NCBI RefSeq assembly: GCF_022829465.1
Contig: NZ_JAKSXZ010000135.1
Coordinates: 62,001-126,000 of the forward strand
Direction of reading: 5' to 3'
DNA: 64,000 nucleotides
From: Methylobacterium sp. J-067
Lineage (GTDB): Bacteria; Pseudomonadota; Alphaproteobacteria; Rhizobiales; Beijerinckiaceae
In this document: positions 34,795 through 43,098 of the stretch, piece by piece
Position numbering within the stretch: position 1 is the first letter of the stretch
Layout: each line of letters begins with the position of its first letter
The notes under the pieces: generated by a model
The model's input: the letters and a program-made list of their open reading frames with translations, nothing else
What the model was told of the DNA's origin: nothing
Database searches by the model: none
Position numbers and translations under genes: made by a program

Positions 34795-36462
34795 TCAGAC
34801 ACCCAGTAACAATCGGGCGGCGGCGGCGCGGGCCTCGTCCGTCACCGTGGCGCCGGCGAGCATCCGGGCGATTTCCTCGCGGCGGTCCTCCACCGGCAGG
34901 GTCGAGACGCGGGTCGCCACCCGCCCCGCGCCCTTCACCGGCGCCTTGGCGATCAGGAGGTGCGTGGCTGCCCGCGCGGCGACCTGCGGCGCGTGGGTGA
35001 CGGCGATGACCTGCACCGTGTCGGCGAGGCGCGAGAGGCGCAGGCCGATGGCGTCGGCCACCGCGCCGCCGACCCCCGTGTCGATCTCGTCGAAGATCAG
35101 GGTCGGGGCCGAGCCCTTGTCGGCGAGCACTACCTTCAGGGCCAGCATGAAGCGGGACAGCTCGCCCCCCGAGGCGACGCGCATCATCGGGCCGGGCTTC
35201 GTGCCGGGGTTGGTCTGCGCCCAGAACTCCACCCGGTCGATGCCGGCGGCGTCGCGGGAGGCGGGGTCGGTCGCGATCTCGGTGATGAACCGGGCGCGTT
35301 CCAGCTTCAGGGGCGGCAGCTCGGCCTGCACCGCCGCGTCGAGCTTGCGGGCTGCCTTCTTGCGGCCGGCGCTCAGGGCCTCGGCGGCGGCGGCATAGGC
35401 GGCCTCCGCCTTTCCCTGCGCGGCTTCCAGGGTGGCGAGTTCGGCCTCGCCCGCGTCGATGGCGGCGACGTCGGCGGCGAAGCGCCCGGCGAGGTCGGCA
35501 AGGTCGTCGGCGGCAACGTTGTACTTCCGCGCCGCGGCGCGCAGGGCGAACAGCCGTTCCTCGACGCGTTCCAGTTCGCGCGGATCGAATTCCGCCTCCG
35601 CCACCGCGTTCTCGATGGCGGCCCGCGCCTCGTCGAGGGCGACGAGGGCCGCGTCGAGGGCGTTGACGCAGGGCTCGACCAGGGCCGGCAGCAGCGCCGC
35701 CCGGCGTTCCAGCTTGCGCAGGGCGGCCGAGAGGTGCGGCACGCCCGAATGCGGCCCGCCCGCCGCGTCCAGGGCCTCGTTGAGTTCGCGGGCGATCTTT
35801 TCCGATTGCTGCATCACCGTGCGACGCTCGGCGAGGCTCGCCTCCTCCCCCGGCAACGGGTTCAGTTCGCCGAGTTCCTCGACGGCGTGCCGGAGGAAGT
35901 CGGCCTCGCGCCGGGCGGTCTCGACTCGCTCCTTGTGCTCGCTGAAGGCGGTGCGGGCGGCGCGCAGGGCGCGGGCGGCGGTGCCGACCTTGGCCGCCTG
36001 CGGCTGGAGCCCGCCGAAGGCGTCGAGGATCGCCCGGTGCGAGGCGGGATCGGCCAGCGCCCGGTCGTCGTGCTGGCCGTGGATCTCCACCAGGGCTGCG
36101 CCGATGGCCCGCAGCACCTGCACGCCCACCGCCTGATCGTTGACGAAGGCGCGGGTGCGCCCGTCCGCCATCTGCGTGCGGCGCAGGATCAGGTCGCCCT
36201 CGGTGTCGAGTTCGGCCTCGGCGGCAATGCGCCTCGCCGGGTGGTCGAGGGGCACGTCGAACACCGCCGTCACGCCGCCCTGCGATTCGCCGGAGCGCAC
36301 GAGGCGGCCGTCGCCGCGGCCACCAAGGGCCAGGGCGAAGGCGTCGAGCAGGATCGACTTCCCCGCGCCCGTCTCACCCGTGAGGACGCTGAGCCCTTCG
36401 CGGAAATTGAGTTCGAGCTTGTCGATCAGAACGATGTCGCGGATCGCGAGCTGCGCGAGCAT
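34795..36462 (-). CDS. recN: DNA repair protein RecN
   Basis: This 555-residue SMC-like ATPase helps recombinational repair of double-strand breaks. It opens with MLAQLAIRDIVLIDKLEL and Walker A LTGETGAGKSILLDAF, has a central coiled coil, and closes with the ABC-type SGGELSRFMLALK and Walker B LIFDEIDTGVGG. ATG 36462 is chosen because family similarity starts exactly there; upstream in-frame Met codons at 36477 and 36507 are less likely. A LexA-like box lies about 72-86 bp upstream. Confidence 0.94.
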   Translation of the reverse strand: MLAQLAIRDIVLIDKLELNFREGLSVLTGETGAGKSILLDAFALALGGRGDGRLVRSGESQGGVTAVFDVPLDHPARRIAAEAELDTEGDLILRRTQMADGRTRAFVNDQAVGVQVLRAIGAALVEIHGQHDDRALADPASHRAILDAFGGLQPQAAKVGTAARALRAARTAFSEHKERVETARREADFLRHAVEELGELNPLPGEEASLAERRTVMQQSEKIARELNEALDAAGGPHSGVPHLSAALRKLERRAALLPALVEPCVNALDAALVALDEARAAIENAVAEAEFDPRELERVEERLFALRAAARKYNVAADDLADLAGRFAADVAAIDAGEAELATLEAAQGKAEAAYAAAAEALSAGRKKAARKLDAAVQAELPPLKLERARFITEIATDPASRDAAGIDRVEFWAQTNPGTKPGPMMRVASGGELSRFMLALKVVLADKGSAPTLIFDEIDTGVGGAVADAIGLRLSRLADTVQVIAVTHAPQVAARAATHLLIAKAPVKGAGRVATRVSTLPVEDRREEIARMLAGATVTDEARAAAARLLLGV

Positions 36463-36533
36463 GCTGCGGCGGGGCATCCCAGGGGGCGGAAGGGACCGGG
36501 AGCACACCGCCGCGACCGGCGGCGCGCTCTCGG

Positions 36534-36548
36534 GAACGGAGTGCGTAC
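36534..36548 (-). promoter_or_regulatory. Candidate LexA (SOS) box upstream of recN
   Basis: GAAC-N7-GTAC (GTAC-N7-GTTC on the minus strand) differs by one base from the alphaproteobacterial LexA site GTTC-N7-GTTC. It overlaps a weak TTATGT -10-like hexamer upstream of recN, a gene that is SOS-induced in several bacteria. The single mismatch leaves real doubt. Confidence 0.4.
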
Positions 36549-36599
36549 ATAAGCCGGCCGCCCCGGCGATTCACCCTAAAAGTTCGCGGCGTGCCGCCC

Positions 36600-37721
36600 C
36601 TACAGGAGCGCCCCCCGCGCCGTGACCGGCCACAGGGCCTCGACGCGGCCGTTGCGGACGCCCACCAGCCAGTCGTGGACGTTGACGGTGGGGTCGCAAT
36701 GGCCGGGGATCAGGCGCAGCCGGTCGTTGAGCCGGAGCACGTTGCCGGGATCGGCGATCACCCCGTGCTCGTCGGAGGCCTTCAGGTATTCGACGTCGCT
36801 GCGGCCGAACACGATCGGCATGCCGCTGTCGACGCTCTGCGCCTTGAGGCCGGCATCGCAGATCGCGACGTCCCGCTTCGCCTTGCTCATCACCGAGGTG
36901 AGGATGAACAGGCTGTTCTCGAACTCCGAGATCGGCTTGTCGCCGGCATCGCGGACGCGCTGATAGTCGGCGTCCATGAAGACGTAGGAGCCGCATTGCA
37001 GCTCGTTGTAGACGCCGCTCGCCCCCTCCATCTCGAAGCTGCCGGTGCCCGCCCCCGCGACGATGGCGCAGGACAGGCCCTCGGCCTTCAGCAGATCGAT
37101 GGTGCGCTTCGTGTCGTCGATGGCCTTCTGGATCAGGTCCCGGCGCTCGTTGTGGTCGCGGACATGCTGGGCCTTGCCCTGGTAGGCCTGGAGCCCGGCG
37201 AAGGAGAGGCCCGGCCGGTCGGCGATGCGGCGGGCGATGGCGACCGCCGGCTCGCCCGGCGCGACGCCGCAGCGGCCCGCGCCGACATCGATCTCCACGA
37301 GGCATTCGAGGGTGACGCCGTACTTCACCGCCGCCGCCGAGAGGTCGTCGACGTTGCCGAGGTCGTCCACGCAGACCAGCACCCGGGCGCGGGTGGCGAG
37401 CGCCGCCAGCCGCTCGATCTTCTTGGGCGCGACGACCTGGTTCGAGACCAGCACGTCGCGGATGCCCGCGCTCACCAGGGCCTCGGCCTCGCTGACCTTC
37501 TGACAGCACACGCCGCAGGCCCCGCCCCGCTCCATCTGGATCATCGCGATGTCGGAGGACTTGTGCGTCTTGGCGTGCGCCCGGTGGCGCAGGCCCTTCT
37601 CCTTCATGTAGCGGCCGAGCTTTTCCACGTTGCGCTCGAAGGCGTCGAGATCGACCACGAGGCAGGGGGTGTCGACCTCATCGACCGGCATGCCGATGGC
37701 GGCGGGGAGCGTGTTGGCCAT
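36600..37721 (-). CDS. 3-hydroxy-D-aspartate aldolase-like (BhcC/DhaA) fold-type III PLP enzyme
   Basis: This 373-residue protein of the D-threonine aldolase/DSD1 family has an alanine-racemase-type barrel, with the PLP lysine in HAKTHKSSDIA. Stretches such as GVCCQKVSEAEA, VEIDVGAGRCGV, ILTSVMSKAK, DAGLKAQSVDSG and LIPGHCDPTVNVHDW (metal-binding His/Cys) resemble, from memory, the Paracoccus 3-hydroxy-D-aspartate aldolase and BhcC of the beta-hydroxyaspartate cycle. That enzyme reversibly joins glycine and glyoxylate. ATG 37721 follows a near-perfect AAAGGAGG. It lies 25 bp after the fold-type II PLP gene and downstream of a glycine-riboswitch gene. D-threonine aldolase activity is the main alternative. 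Confidence 0.75.
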   Translation of the reverse strand: MANTLPAAIGMPVDEVDTPCLVVDLDAFERNVEKLGRYMKEKGLRHRAHAKTHKSSDIAMIQMERGGACGVCCQKVSEAEALVSAGIRDVLVSNQVVAPKKIERLAALATRARVLVCVDDLGNVDDLSAAAVKYGVTLECLVEIDVGAGRCGVAPGEPAVAIARRIADRPGLSFAGLQAYQGKAQHVRDHNERRDLIQKAIDDTKRTIDLLKAEGLSCAIVAGAGTGSFEMEGASGVYNELQCGSYVFMDADYQRVRDAGDKPISEFENSLFILTSVMSKAKRDVAICDAGLKAQSVDSGMPIVFGRSDVEYLKASDEHGVIADPGNVLRLNDRLRLIPGHCDPTVNVHDWLVGVRNGRVEALWPVTARGALL

Positions 37722-37746
37722 GGGGTTCCTCCTTTGTTGTTGTGTC

Positions 37747-38883
37747 TCAGGCTCGGGCGTCGAGCAGGTCGGCGATGCGCGGCGTGGCCTTGATGCCGGT
37801 GCCGGTGAGGACGACGACGCTCGTTTCGTCGGCGCGGATGGCGCCGCGTTTCGTCAGGTCGCTCAGCGCCGCCGCCGCCATGGCGCAGGTCGGCTCGACG
37901 TAGAGGCCTGAGCGGGCCAGTTCATGCAGCGCCGCCTCGATGGCCGCCTCGGACACCGCGACGGTGCCGCCGCCGGAGCGCCGCAGGGCCGCTAGCACCT
38001 CCCGCCCGCGCACCGGCCGGGCGATGGAGGCGCCCTCGGCGAGCGTCGGGTGCGGATCGATGGGCAGGGCGTCCTCCGCTCCCGCCGCGAAGCCGGCATG
38101 GAGCGGCGCGCAATGGGCCGGCTGCACCGCGTAGAGGCGCGGCAGGCGGTCGATCTCGCCCCGGCGCAGCAATTCGCGGAAGCCGATATCGCAGCCGAGG
38201 ATGTTGCTGCCCGCCCCGCAGGGGATGATGACACAATCCGGCGTGCGGAAGCCCAGATCCTCCCACAGCTCATAGGCCAGGGTCTTGGTGCCCTGAAGGA
38301 AATGCGCCTGCCAATTGTGGCTGGCGTAGAAGATCGACTCGGCCTGGGCGACGGCCGCGTCGGCGGTGTCCTGCCGGGTGCCGGGGATCAGTTCGATGGC
38401 GGCGCCGGCCGCGCGCATCTGCACGGTCTTGGCCGGCGAGGTCGAGGCCGGCACCAGGATCTTGGCGCGCATCCCGGCGGCGGCCGCATAGGTCGCCACC
38501 GCCGCGCCGCCGTTGCCGGAGGAATCCTCCAGCACCGCGTCGATCCCCTGCTGCCGCAGGATCGAGAGCATCACCGAGGCGCCCCGGTCCTTGAAGCTGC
38601 CGGAGGGGGCGAACCATTCGAGCTTGAAATGCGCGTGCCCGCCCCGCCACGGCCGGCGGACGAGGGGGGTGCAGCCCTCGCCCAGGCTGATCGGATCGGC
38701 CACCGCGACCGGCAGGGCGCCGGCATAGCGCCAGAGCGAGCGCGCGGCGGTGTCGATCCCGTCCCGCCCGATGCCGGGCAGGTCGGTGATCATCAGCGGT
38801 CGCCCCACTTCCGAGCGCCAGCGCGGCGTGTCGATGGGGTAGGTCGTCCCGTCGATGGGATCGACATAGGCGGGCATCGTCAT
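37747..38883 (-). CDS. Fold-type II PLP enzyme (threonine synthase/dehydratase-like)
   Basis: The 378-residue protein of the tryptophan-synthase-beta superfamily has the PLP lysine in SGSFKDRGASVML and the phosphate-binding glycine loop in PCGAGSNILG; EDSSGNGGAAVATYAA is the substrate loop. It resembles threonine synthase more than classic threonine deaminase. A true thrC lies at 53718, so this is probably a lyase or dehydratase acting on a hydroxy- or amino-acid. ATG 38883 follows GGAGAGAGG. It is flanked by the DadA-like oxidoreductase and the hydroxyaspartate-aldolase-like gene, so a hydroxyaspartate dehydratase role is an attractive but unproved guess. Confidence 0.65.
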   Translation of the reverse strand: MTMPAYVDPIDGTTYPIDTPRWRSEVGRPLMITDLPGIGRDGIDTAARSLWRYAGALPVAVADPISLGEGCTPLVRRPWRGGHAHFKLEWFAPSGSFKDRGASVMLSILRQQGIDAVLEDSSGNGGAAVATYAAAAGMRAKILVPASTSPAKTVQMRAAGAAIELIPGTRQDTADAAVAQAESIFYASHNWQAHFLQGTKTLAYELWEDLGFRTPDCVIIPCGAGSNILGCDIGFRELLRRGEIDRLPRLYAVQPAHCAPLHAGFAAGAEDALPIDPHPTLAEGASIARPVRGREVLAALRRSGGGTVAVSEAAIEAALHELARSGLYVEPTCAMAAAALSDLTKRGAIRADETSVVVLTGTGIKATPRIADLLDARA

Positions 38884-38903
38884 GGTCGAGCCTCTCTCCG
38901 ATG

Positions 38904-38939
38904 ATCGTAGCGCGGCGTGAACTTTATTCAAAATTCAAA
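38904..38939 (-). promoter_or_regulatory. Tandem ATTCAAA repeat upstream of the PLP-enzyme pair
   Basis: ATTCAAA occurs twice head-to-tail (38926-38932, 38933-38939) in an A+T-rich island between dadA and the next gene. A TTGAAT...N16...TACGAT promoter-like pair can be read on the minus strand, but it would leave a very short leader. It may be an operator or a second promoter for the two PLP genes. AGCGCGG/CCGCGCT flanks it as an inverted repeat. Confidence 0.3.
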
Positions 38940-38956
38940 CCGCGCTGCGGGGTGCC

Positions 38957-40216
38957 TCACGCCGCGAGGCGCAGGCCCGCCGTGCCGGGCGCGTGCTCGG
39001 CCGCGATGGCCTCGGCCACGAGTTCGGCGGTGGCGCCGGAGAGGGTCCAGCCAAGATGGCCGTGGCCGGTGTTGTAGAACACCCCCGCCCGGCGCCCGCG
39101 CCCGACCTTCGGCAGCATGTTCGGCAGCATCGGCCGCAGGCCGCTCCAGGCGATCACCCGGTCGGTGGCGACGCCAGGGAACTGCTCGCGGGTCCAGTCC
39201 ACCAGGGGCTGGATGCGGTCGTGGCGGATGTCACGGTTGAAGCCGTTGAACTCGGCGGTGCCGGCCACGCGGAAGCGGTCCTCGCCGAGCCGGCTGGTGA
39301 CGATCTTTGTGGCCTCGTCGAGGATGCTCACCTGCGGCGCCGCCGCCTGGGCCTCCGGCGTGTAGAGGTTCACGGTGATCGAGTAGCCCTTCACGGGGTA
39401 GATGTTCACCCGGTCGCCCAGCATCGCCGCGAAATGGCGGCTCGCCGTGCCGGCGCAGATCACCACCGCGTCGAAACTCTCCTCGCGGGCCTCGCCTCGT
39501 CCGGCCTCCCGCCAGCCGACGACGTGGCCCCCCTCCCCGCCCGGCGCGACCGAGGCGACGGCGGCGTCGTGGACGAAGCGCACGCCCCTGCGGGCGCAGG
39601 CGGCGGCGAGACCCCGCGTGAACTTGTGGATGTCGCCCGTGGCGTCGGAGGGGGTGAAGAACCCGCCGTAATAGGTGCCCGCCAGCGTCGGCTCGATGGC
39701 CCGGATCTCGTCGGGCGTGACGGCGTGGCGCTCCAGCCCGCCCTCGCGGAGCAGGGAGTTCACCCCCTCCGCCTTCCGGAAGGCCGCTTCGTCCCGGTAG
39801 AAATGCAGGATGCCGCGGGTCTTCAGGTCGAAGTCGATCCCCTCGGCGCGGGCCATGGCGAACAGGGCCTCCCGCGCCTTGATCGCGAGCCGCACCGTCT
39901 CGACGGTGTTCGCCCGATAATGGGCGATCTCGCGGACGAACTCGGCCATCCACGACAGCTTGTGCCAGGACGGGGCCGGATTCATCAGCAGCGGCGCGTC
40001 GCGGCGGGTCATCCAGCGCAGGCCCTGGATCACCGTCGAGACCTTGTTCCACACCTCGGCATTGCAGGCCGAGAGCTGTCCGCCATTGGCGAAGGAGGTC
40101 TCCATCGCGGCGTAGCGGTTGCGGTCGAGGACGGTGACGCGATACCCCCGCGTGGCGAGGGCATAGGCTGTCGTCACGCCGGTGATGCCGGCGCCGATCA
40201 CGGCGACATGGGTCAT
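38957..40216 (-). CDS. DadA-like FAD-dependent D-amino acid/glycine dehydrogenase
   Basis: The product (419 residues) has an N-terminal FAD-binding Rossmann motif (VAVIGAGITGVTTAYALATRG) and the DadA family marks NGGQLSACNAEVW, GIDFDLKTRGILHFYRD, VKGYSITVN and GHGHLGWTLSGA. Such enzymes oxidise D-amino acids or glycine to the keto acid and ammonia, passing electrons to the respiratory chain. A tandem glycine riboswitch in its leader points to glycine as inducer and perhaps substrate, giving glyoxylate. ATG 40216 follows GGAG. Two PLP-enzyme genes follow on the same strand, 73 bp downstream. Confidence 0.8.
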   Translation of the reverse strand: MTHVAVIGAGITGVTTAYALATRGYRVTVLDRNRYAAMETSFANGGQLSACNAEVWNKVSTVIQGLRWMTRRDAPLLMNPAPSWHKLSWMAEFVREIAHYRANTVETVRLAIKAREALFAMARAEGIDFDLKTRGILHFYRDEAAFRKAEGVNSLLREGGLERHAVTPDEIRAIEPTLAGTYYGGFFTPSDATGDIHKFTRGLAAACARRGVRFVHDAAVASVAPGGEGGHVVGWREAGRGEAREESFDAVVICAGTASRHFAAMLGDRVNIYPVKGYSITVNLYTPEAQAAAPQVSILDEATKIVTSRLGEDRFRVAGTAEFNGFNRDIRHDRIQPLVDWTREQFPGVATDRVIAWSGLRPMLPNMLPKVGRGRRAGVFYNTGHGHLGWTLSGATAELVAEAIAAEHAPGTAGLRLAA

Positions 40217-40280
40217 GGGTTTGGGACTCCGGGCCATCTGGACGCATGGGACCGGATTCGAGTGAAGCCGGCCGGTCGCG

Positions 40281-40497
40281 CCCCATCTGTCCCGGTGCCT
40301 GAGAGTTTGATCCGGCGCCGCCTTGGCAGGGCGGTGAGCACGGACGTCCCCTTCGGCGGGTGCCAGCGGACGAATCCGCCGCACCGCTCTCCAGATTGCC
40401 CCGACGACACGGTTCTGGTGCCTGAGAGTTTCCGGGGCGGTTGCTCCGTCGGCGCCGGGCGGCCTCTGTCGGGCCGTCCCGGTCTCTCCCGCATCGT
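40281..40497 (-). ncRNA. Tandem glycine riboswitch
   Basis: The leader of the DadA-like gene carries two glycine aptamers. Read on the minus strand, aptamer 1 (about 40497-40411) has GGGAGAGACCGGGAC, GACGGAGCAACC and AACTCTCAGGCACCAGAACC. Aptamer 2 (about 40395-40281) has CTGGAGAGCGG, CCGAAGGGG and AACTCTCAGGCACCGGGACA. The repeated GGAGAG, (C)GAAGGGG/GGAGCAACC and CTCTCAGGCACC blocks are the conserved core of the class. The last aptamer ends about 65 nt before the ATG, leaving room for an expression platform. The rest of the 419-bp gap to the divergent DoxX gene shows nothing else. Confidence 0.93.
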
Positions 40498-40635
40498 CGT
40501 CATGGGCGCTGCGACATTAGCGCAGGCGACCCCATCCGCCCAAGCCCGTTTTCGGGGCAGCGCGCCCGTCTTCCTTGCAATCGGCGGCGCCTGTCACACC
40601 TGCCCCCACGACGCCGTCATGGAGCCCACGACCGG

Positions 40636-41103
40636 ATGCCAGCCCTGAGCCTCGCCATCGCCTTCGGCACCCGCCTGCTCCTCGTCCTGCTGTTCCTGCC
40701 CTTCAGCGCCCTCGACAAGATCGTGAACTTCAGGGGCGCGGTCGGTCAGGCGAAGCAGGCGGTACACGCCACCGCCCCGGCCGTGGTGCTGATCCTCCTC
40801 GGGCTCACCGTCGAGATCGGCATGTCGGCCTGCATCCTGACGGGGGCGTTCGACCGCGCCGCCGCCTTCGTGATGGCCGGCTATTGCGGCGTCACGGCCC
40901 TCCTGTGGAAGCAGTTCTGGGCGCCGGGCGACTTCTGGTCAGGCGGCAAGGGCCGGGAGCTGTTCTGGGACTTCCTAAAGAACTTCGCGCTGGCCGGGGG
41001 CTTCCTGCTCATCACCTTCGGAACGGGGGCGAGCACGGTGGAGAACTTCTTCGCCAACCCGCTCGCCTCCTCGCACCCGTACGAGATCGCCTCGCCGCGC
41101 TGA
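40636..41103 (+). CDS. DoxX-like membrane protein
   Basis: The 155-residue product has four predicted membrane helices (LLLVLLFLPFSALDKI, VVLILLGLTVEIGMSACIL, AAAFVMAGYCGVTALLW, FALAGGFLLITFG), the layout of the DoxX/DoxD family. Substrate and partner are unknown. ATG 40636 follows GGAGCCC; the longer frame upstream is rejected because it would run back through the riboswitch region. It is divergent from the riboswitch-controlled gene. Confidence 0.75.
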   Translation: MPALSLAIAFGTRLLLVLLFLPFSALDKIVNFRGAVGQAKQAVHATAPAVVLILLGLTVEIGMSACILTGAFDRAAAFVMAGYCGVTALLWKQFWAPGDFWSGGKGRELFWDFLKNFALAGGFLLITFGTGASTVENFFANPLASSHPYEIASPR

Positions 41104-41106
41104 GCC

Positions 41107-41715
41107 TCAGCCCTGCGGCGGCACCGTCGCCGTCATGGACGGGCGGCCCTCGAACACGGCGTACCACGCCGCCGTCGCGGGGCGCCCGTCGCGCCACGCG
41201 AGGTCGGGGAAGCGGTAATCGAGGTAGCCGAGGGCGCAGGCGATGGCGACCGTGCCGATGTCGAGCACCGGCATGTCGGCGACGAAAGTCTCGATCCGGT
41301 CGAGCCCCGCCACGATCTTGGCGATCTGGCCGGCATCCCAATCCTGCCAGCGCAGAGGCTCGGGGCGCATCACGCGCTCGTAGCGGGTGATGAGCGCCGC
41401 ATCGAGCATCCCGTCCGCCAGGGCCTGACGGGTCAGGGCGTCCCAGCGCTCGGCACCCTCGGGGAAGAGGTGCGCGCCCTCGGAGCGCATGTCGAGGTAT
41501 TCGCAGATCACCCGGCTGTCGAATAGGCAGGTGCCGTCCGCGAGGATCAGCGCCGGCACCTTGCCCAGCGGGTTGTGGGGGGCGACGTCGGGCGCGCCGG
41601 CCACGGGCGACGTGCCAGCGGTCACGACCTCGATTGCGCCGGCCTGGCCGGTTTCGTGGGCCAGCACCAGCACCTTGCGGGCATAGGGTGAGGCGGGGGA
41701 GTAGAGGAGCTTCAT
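41107..41715 (-). CDS. Glutathione S-transferase family protein
   Basis: The product (202 residues) has an N-terminal thioredoxin-like GST domain (MKLLYSPASPYARKVLVLAHETG, then NPLGKVPALILADG and the glutathione-binding DSRVICEYLD). The C-terminal helical domain includes DIGTVAIACALGYLDYRFPD. Ser7 or Ser10 near the start is the likely glutathione-activating residue, as in beta/other bacterial classes. The target is unknown. ATG 41715 is preferred over an upstream codon at 41748. Confidence 0.88.
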   Translation of the reverse strand: MKLLYSPASPYARKVLVLAHETGQAGAIEVVTAGTSPVAGAPDVAPHNPLGKVPALILADGTCLFDSRVICEYLDMRSEGAHLFPEGAERWDALTRQALADGMLDAALITRYERVMRPEPLRWQDWDAGQIAKIVAGLDRIETFVADMPVLDIGTVAIACALGYLDYRFPDLAWRDGRPATAAWYAVFEGRPSMTATVPPQG

Positions 41716-41790
41716 CGGCCTGTCCCGGCTGTCACGGTCGAGGGGCACAACGCACCGTTCCGGCCGGGAAATCCAGCCCCGGTGCGGCGC

Positions 41791-42963
41791 CTATCCGCGG
41801 CATTCACCGATCAGGCGGCGGAGGAAGCCGGCGCAGGCGTCGAGCTCGCCCCGGGTGACGTACTCGTCCGCCCGGTGGGCGCGGGCGATGGAGCCGGGGC
41901 CGATCACCACGCTCGGCACCCCGGCGGCGTCGAACAGCCCGGCCTCCGTCCCGTACGAGACCTTGGCGTGGGCGTTCCGCCCGGCGAGACGCTTGGCCAG
42001 CGTCGCGATCTCCGCCTCCGGCGCGGTGTCGAGGCCGGGATAGGCGATGAGCGGCTCGACCGTGATCCCGCAGGCGGGGTCGGCGGCGCGCATGAGGGGA
42101 ACGAGCTGCTCCTCGGCATAGGCGACGGCCGCCGCCGTGAGGGCGCCGGCATCGTCGGCGCCGATGGCCCGCACCTCGAAATCGACGCTGCACGTATCGG
42201 GCACGATGTTGAGCGCCGAGCCGCCGCGCACCACGCTCGACAGGGCGGTGGTGTGGGGCACGTCGTAGAGCCCGTCGCGGGCGCCCTCGCGGGCCAGCCC
42301 CTCGGCCATCAGCCGGACATGCTCGATGAACCGCGCGGCGTATTCCACCGCGTTCACCCCCTGCGGCGCCAGGGCCGAATGGCAGGCGCGGCCGGTGAAC
42401 GTCACCCGCGCCGCCGACTTGCCCTTGTGGCCGAGGACGACCTCCATCCCCGTGGGCTCGCCCACGAAGCAGCCGAGCGGCTTCGGGAACAGGTCGCCCA
42501 TCCGGGCGATGAGCGGCCGCACGCCGAGGCAGCCGACCTCCTCGTCGTAGGAGACCGCGATGTGCAGCGGCAGGGCCAGGGGCTCGGCCGCCATCTCCGG
42601 CAGCAGGGCGAGGCACACGGCCAGGAACCCCTTCATGTCCGAGGTGCCGCGCCCGTAGAGCCGGCCGCCCTCCTCCCGCAGCCGGAACGGGTCCGAGCTC
42701 CAGGGCTGGCCGTCGGCGGGCACCACGTCGCTGTGGCCCGAGAGCACGTAGCCCGGCCGGTCCAGGGGACCGAGGCCGATCCACAGCCCCGCCTTGGTAC
42801 CGGTCTCGTCGGACACCCGCGTCACCGCCGCCCCGTGGCGCCGGGCGAACTCCTCGATCCAGTCGATCAGCGGAAGGTTCGAGCGGTCGCTCACCGTGTC
42901 GAAGGCGACGAGCGTCGCCAGGATCTCCGCCGCGTCCACCGTCTCAATCCCGTTCCCGGTCAT
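41791..42963 (-). CDS. M20 family deacetylase, ArgE type (copy 2)
   Basis: This 390-residue enzyme is close to acetylornithine deacetylase, with YVLSGHSDVVPADGQPW, GRGTSDMKGFLAVCLALLPE, SYDEEVGCLGVRP and GEPTGMEVVLGHKGK. It has the same architecture as the 7364-8533 gene but differs throughout, so it is an old paralogue. One copy probably serves arginine synthesis and the other a related N-acyl amino acid; sequence alone does not say which. It stands alone between GST and the divergent L,D-transpeptidase. Confidence 0.83.
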   Translation of the reverse strand: MTGNGIETVDAAEILATLVAFDTVSDRSNLPLIDWIEEFARRHGAAVTRVSDETGTKAGLWIGLGPLDRPGYVLSGHSDVVPADGQPWSSDPFRLREEGGRLYGRGTSDMKGFLAVCLALLPEMAAEPLALPLHIAVSYDEEVGCLGVRPLIARMGDLFPKPLGCFVGEPTGMEVVLGHKGKSAARVTFTGRACHSALAPQGVNAVEYAARFIEHVRLMAEGLAREGARDGLYDVPHTTALSSVVRGGSALNIVPDTCSVDFEVRAIGADDAGALTAAAVAYAEEQLVPLMRAADPACGITVEPLIAYPGLDTAPEAEIATLAKRLAGRNAHAKVSYGTEAGLFDAAGVPSVVIGPGSIARAHRADEYVTRGELDACAGFLRRLIGECRG

Positions 42964-43098
42964 ACCCTTGGTCCCTTACGTGCCCCTCGACAACGCACGG
43001 AAGTCTTACTACGCGCACCGGGAACCGGAGAGCCCCAAAGGCGTAGCTCGGCTGAACGCCTCGCGGTCTTCCGCCAACGTGGCGTCAGGGATTCATCG

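Noticed and set aside
40441-40635. N-terminal extension of the DoxX-like gene
   Set aside because: It overlaps the glycine riboswitch on the other strand and adds only Arg-rich residues.
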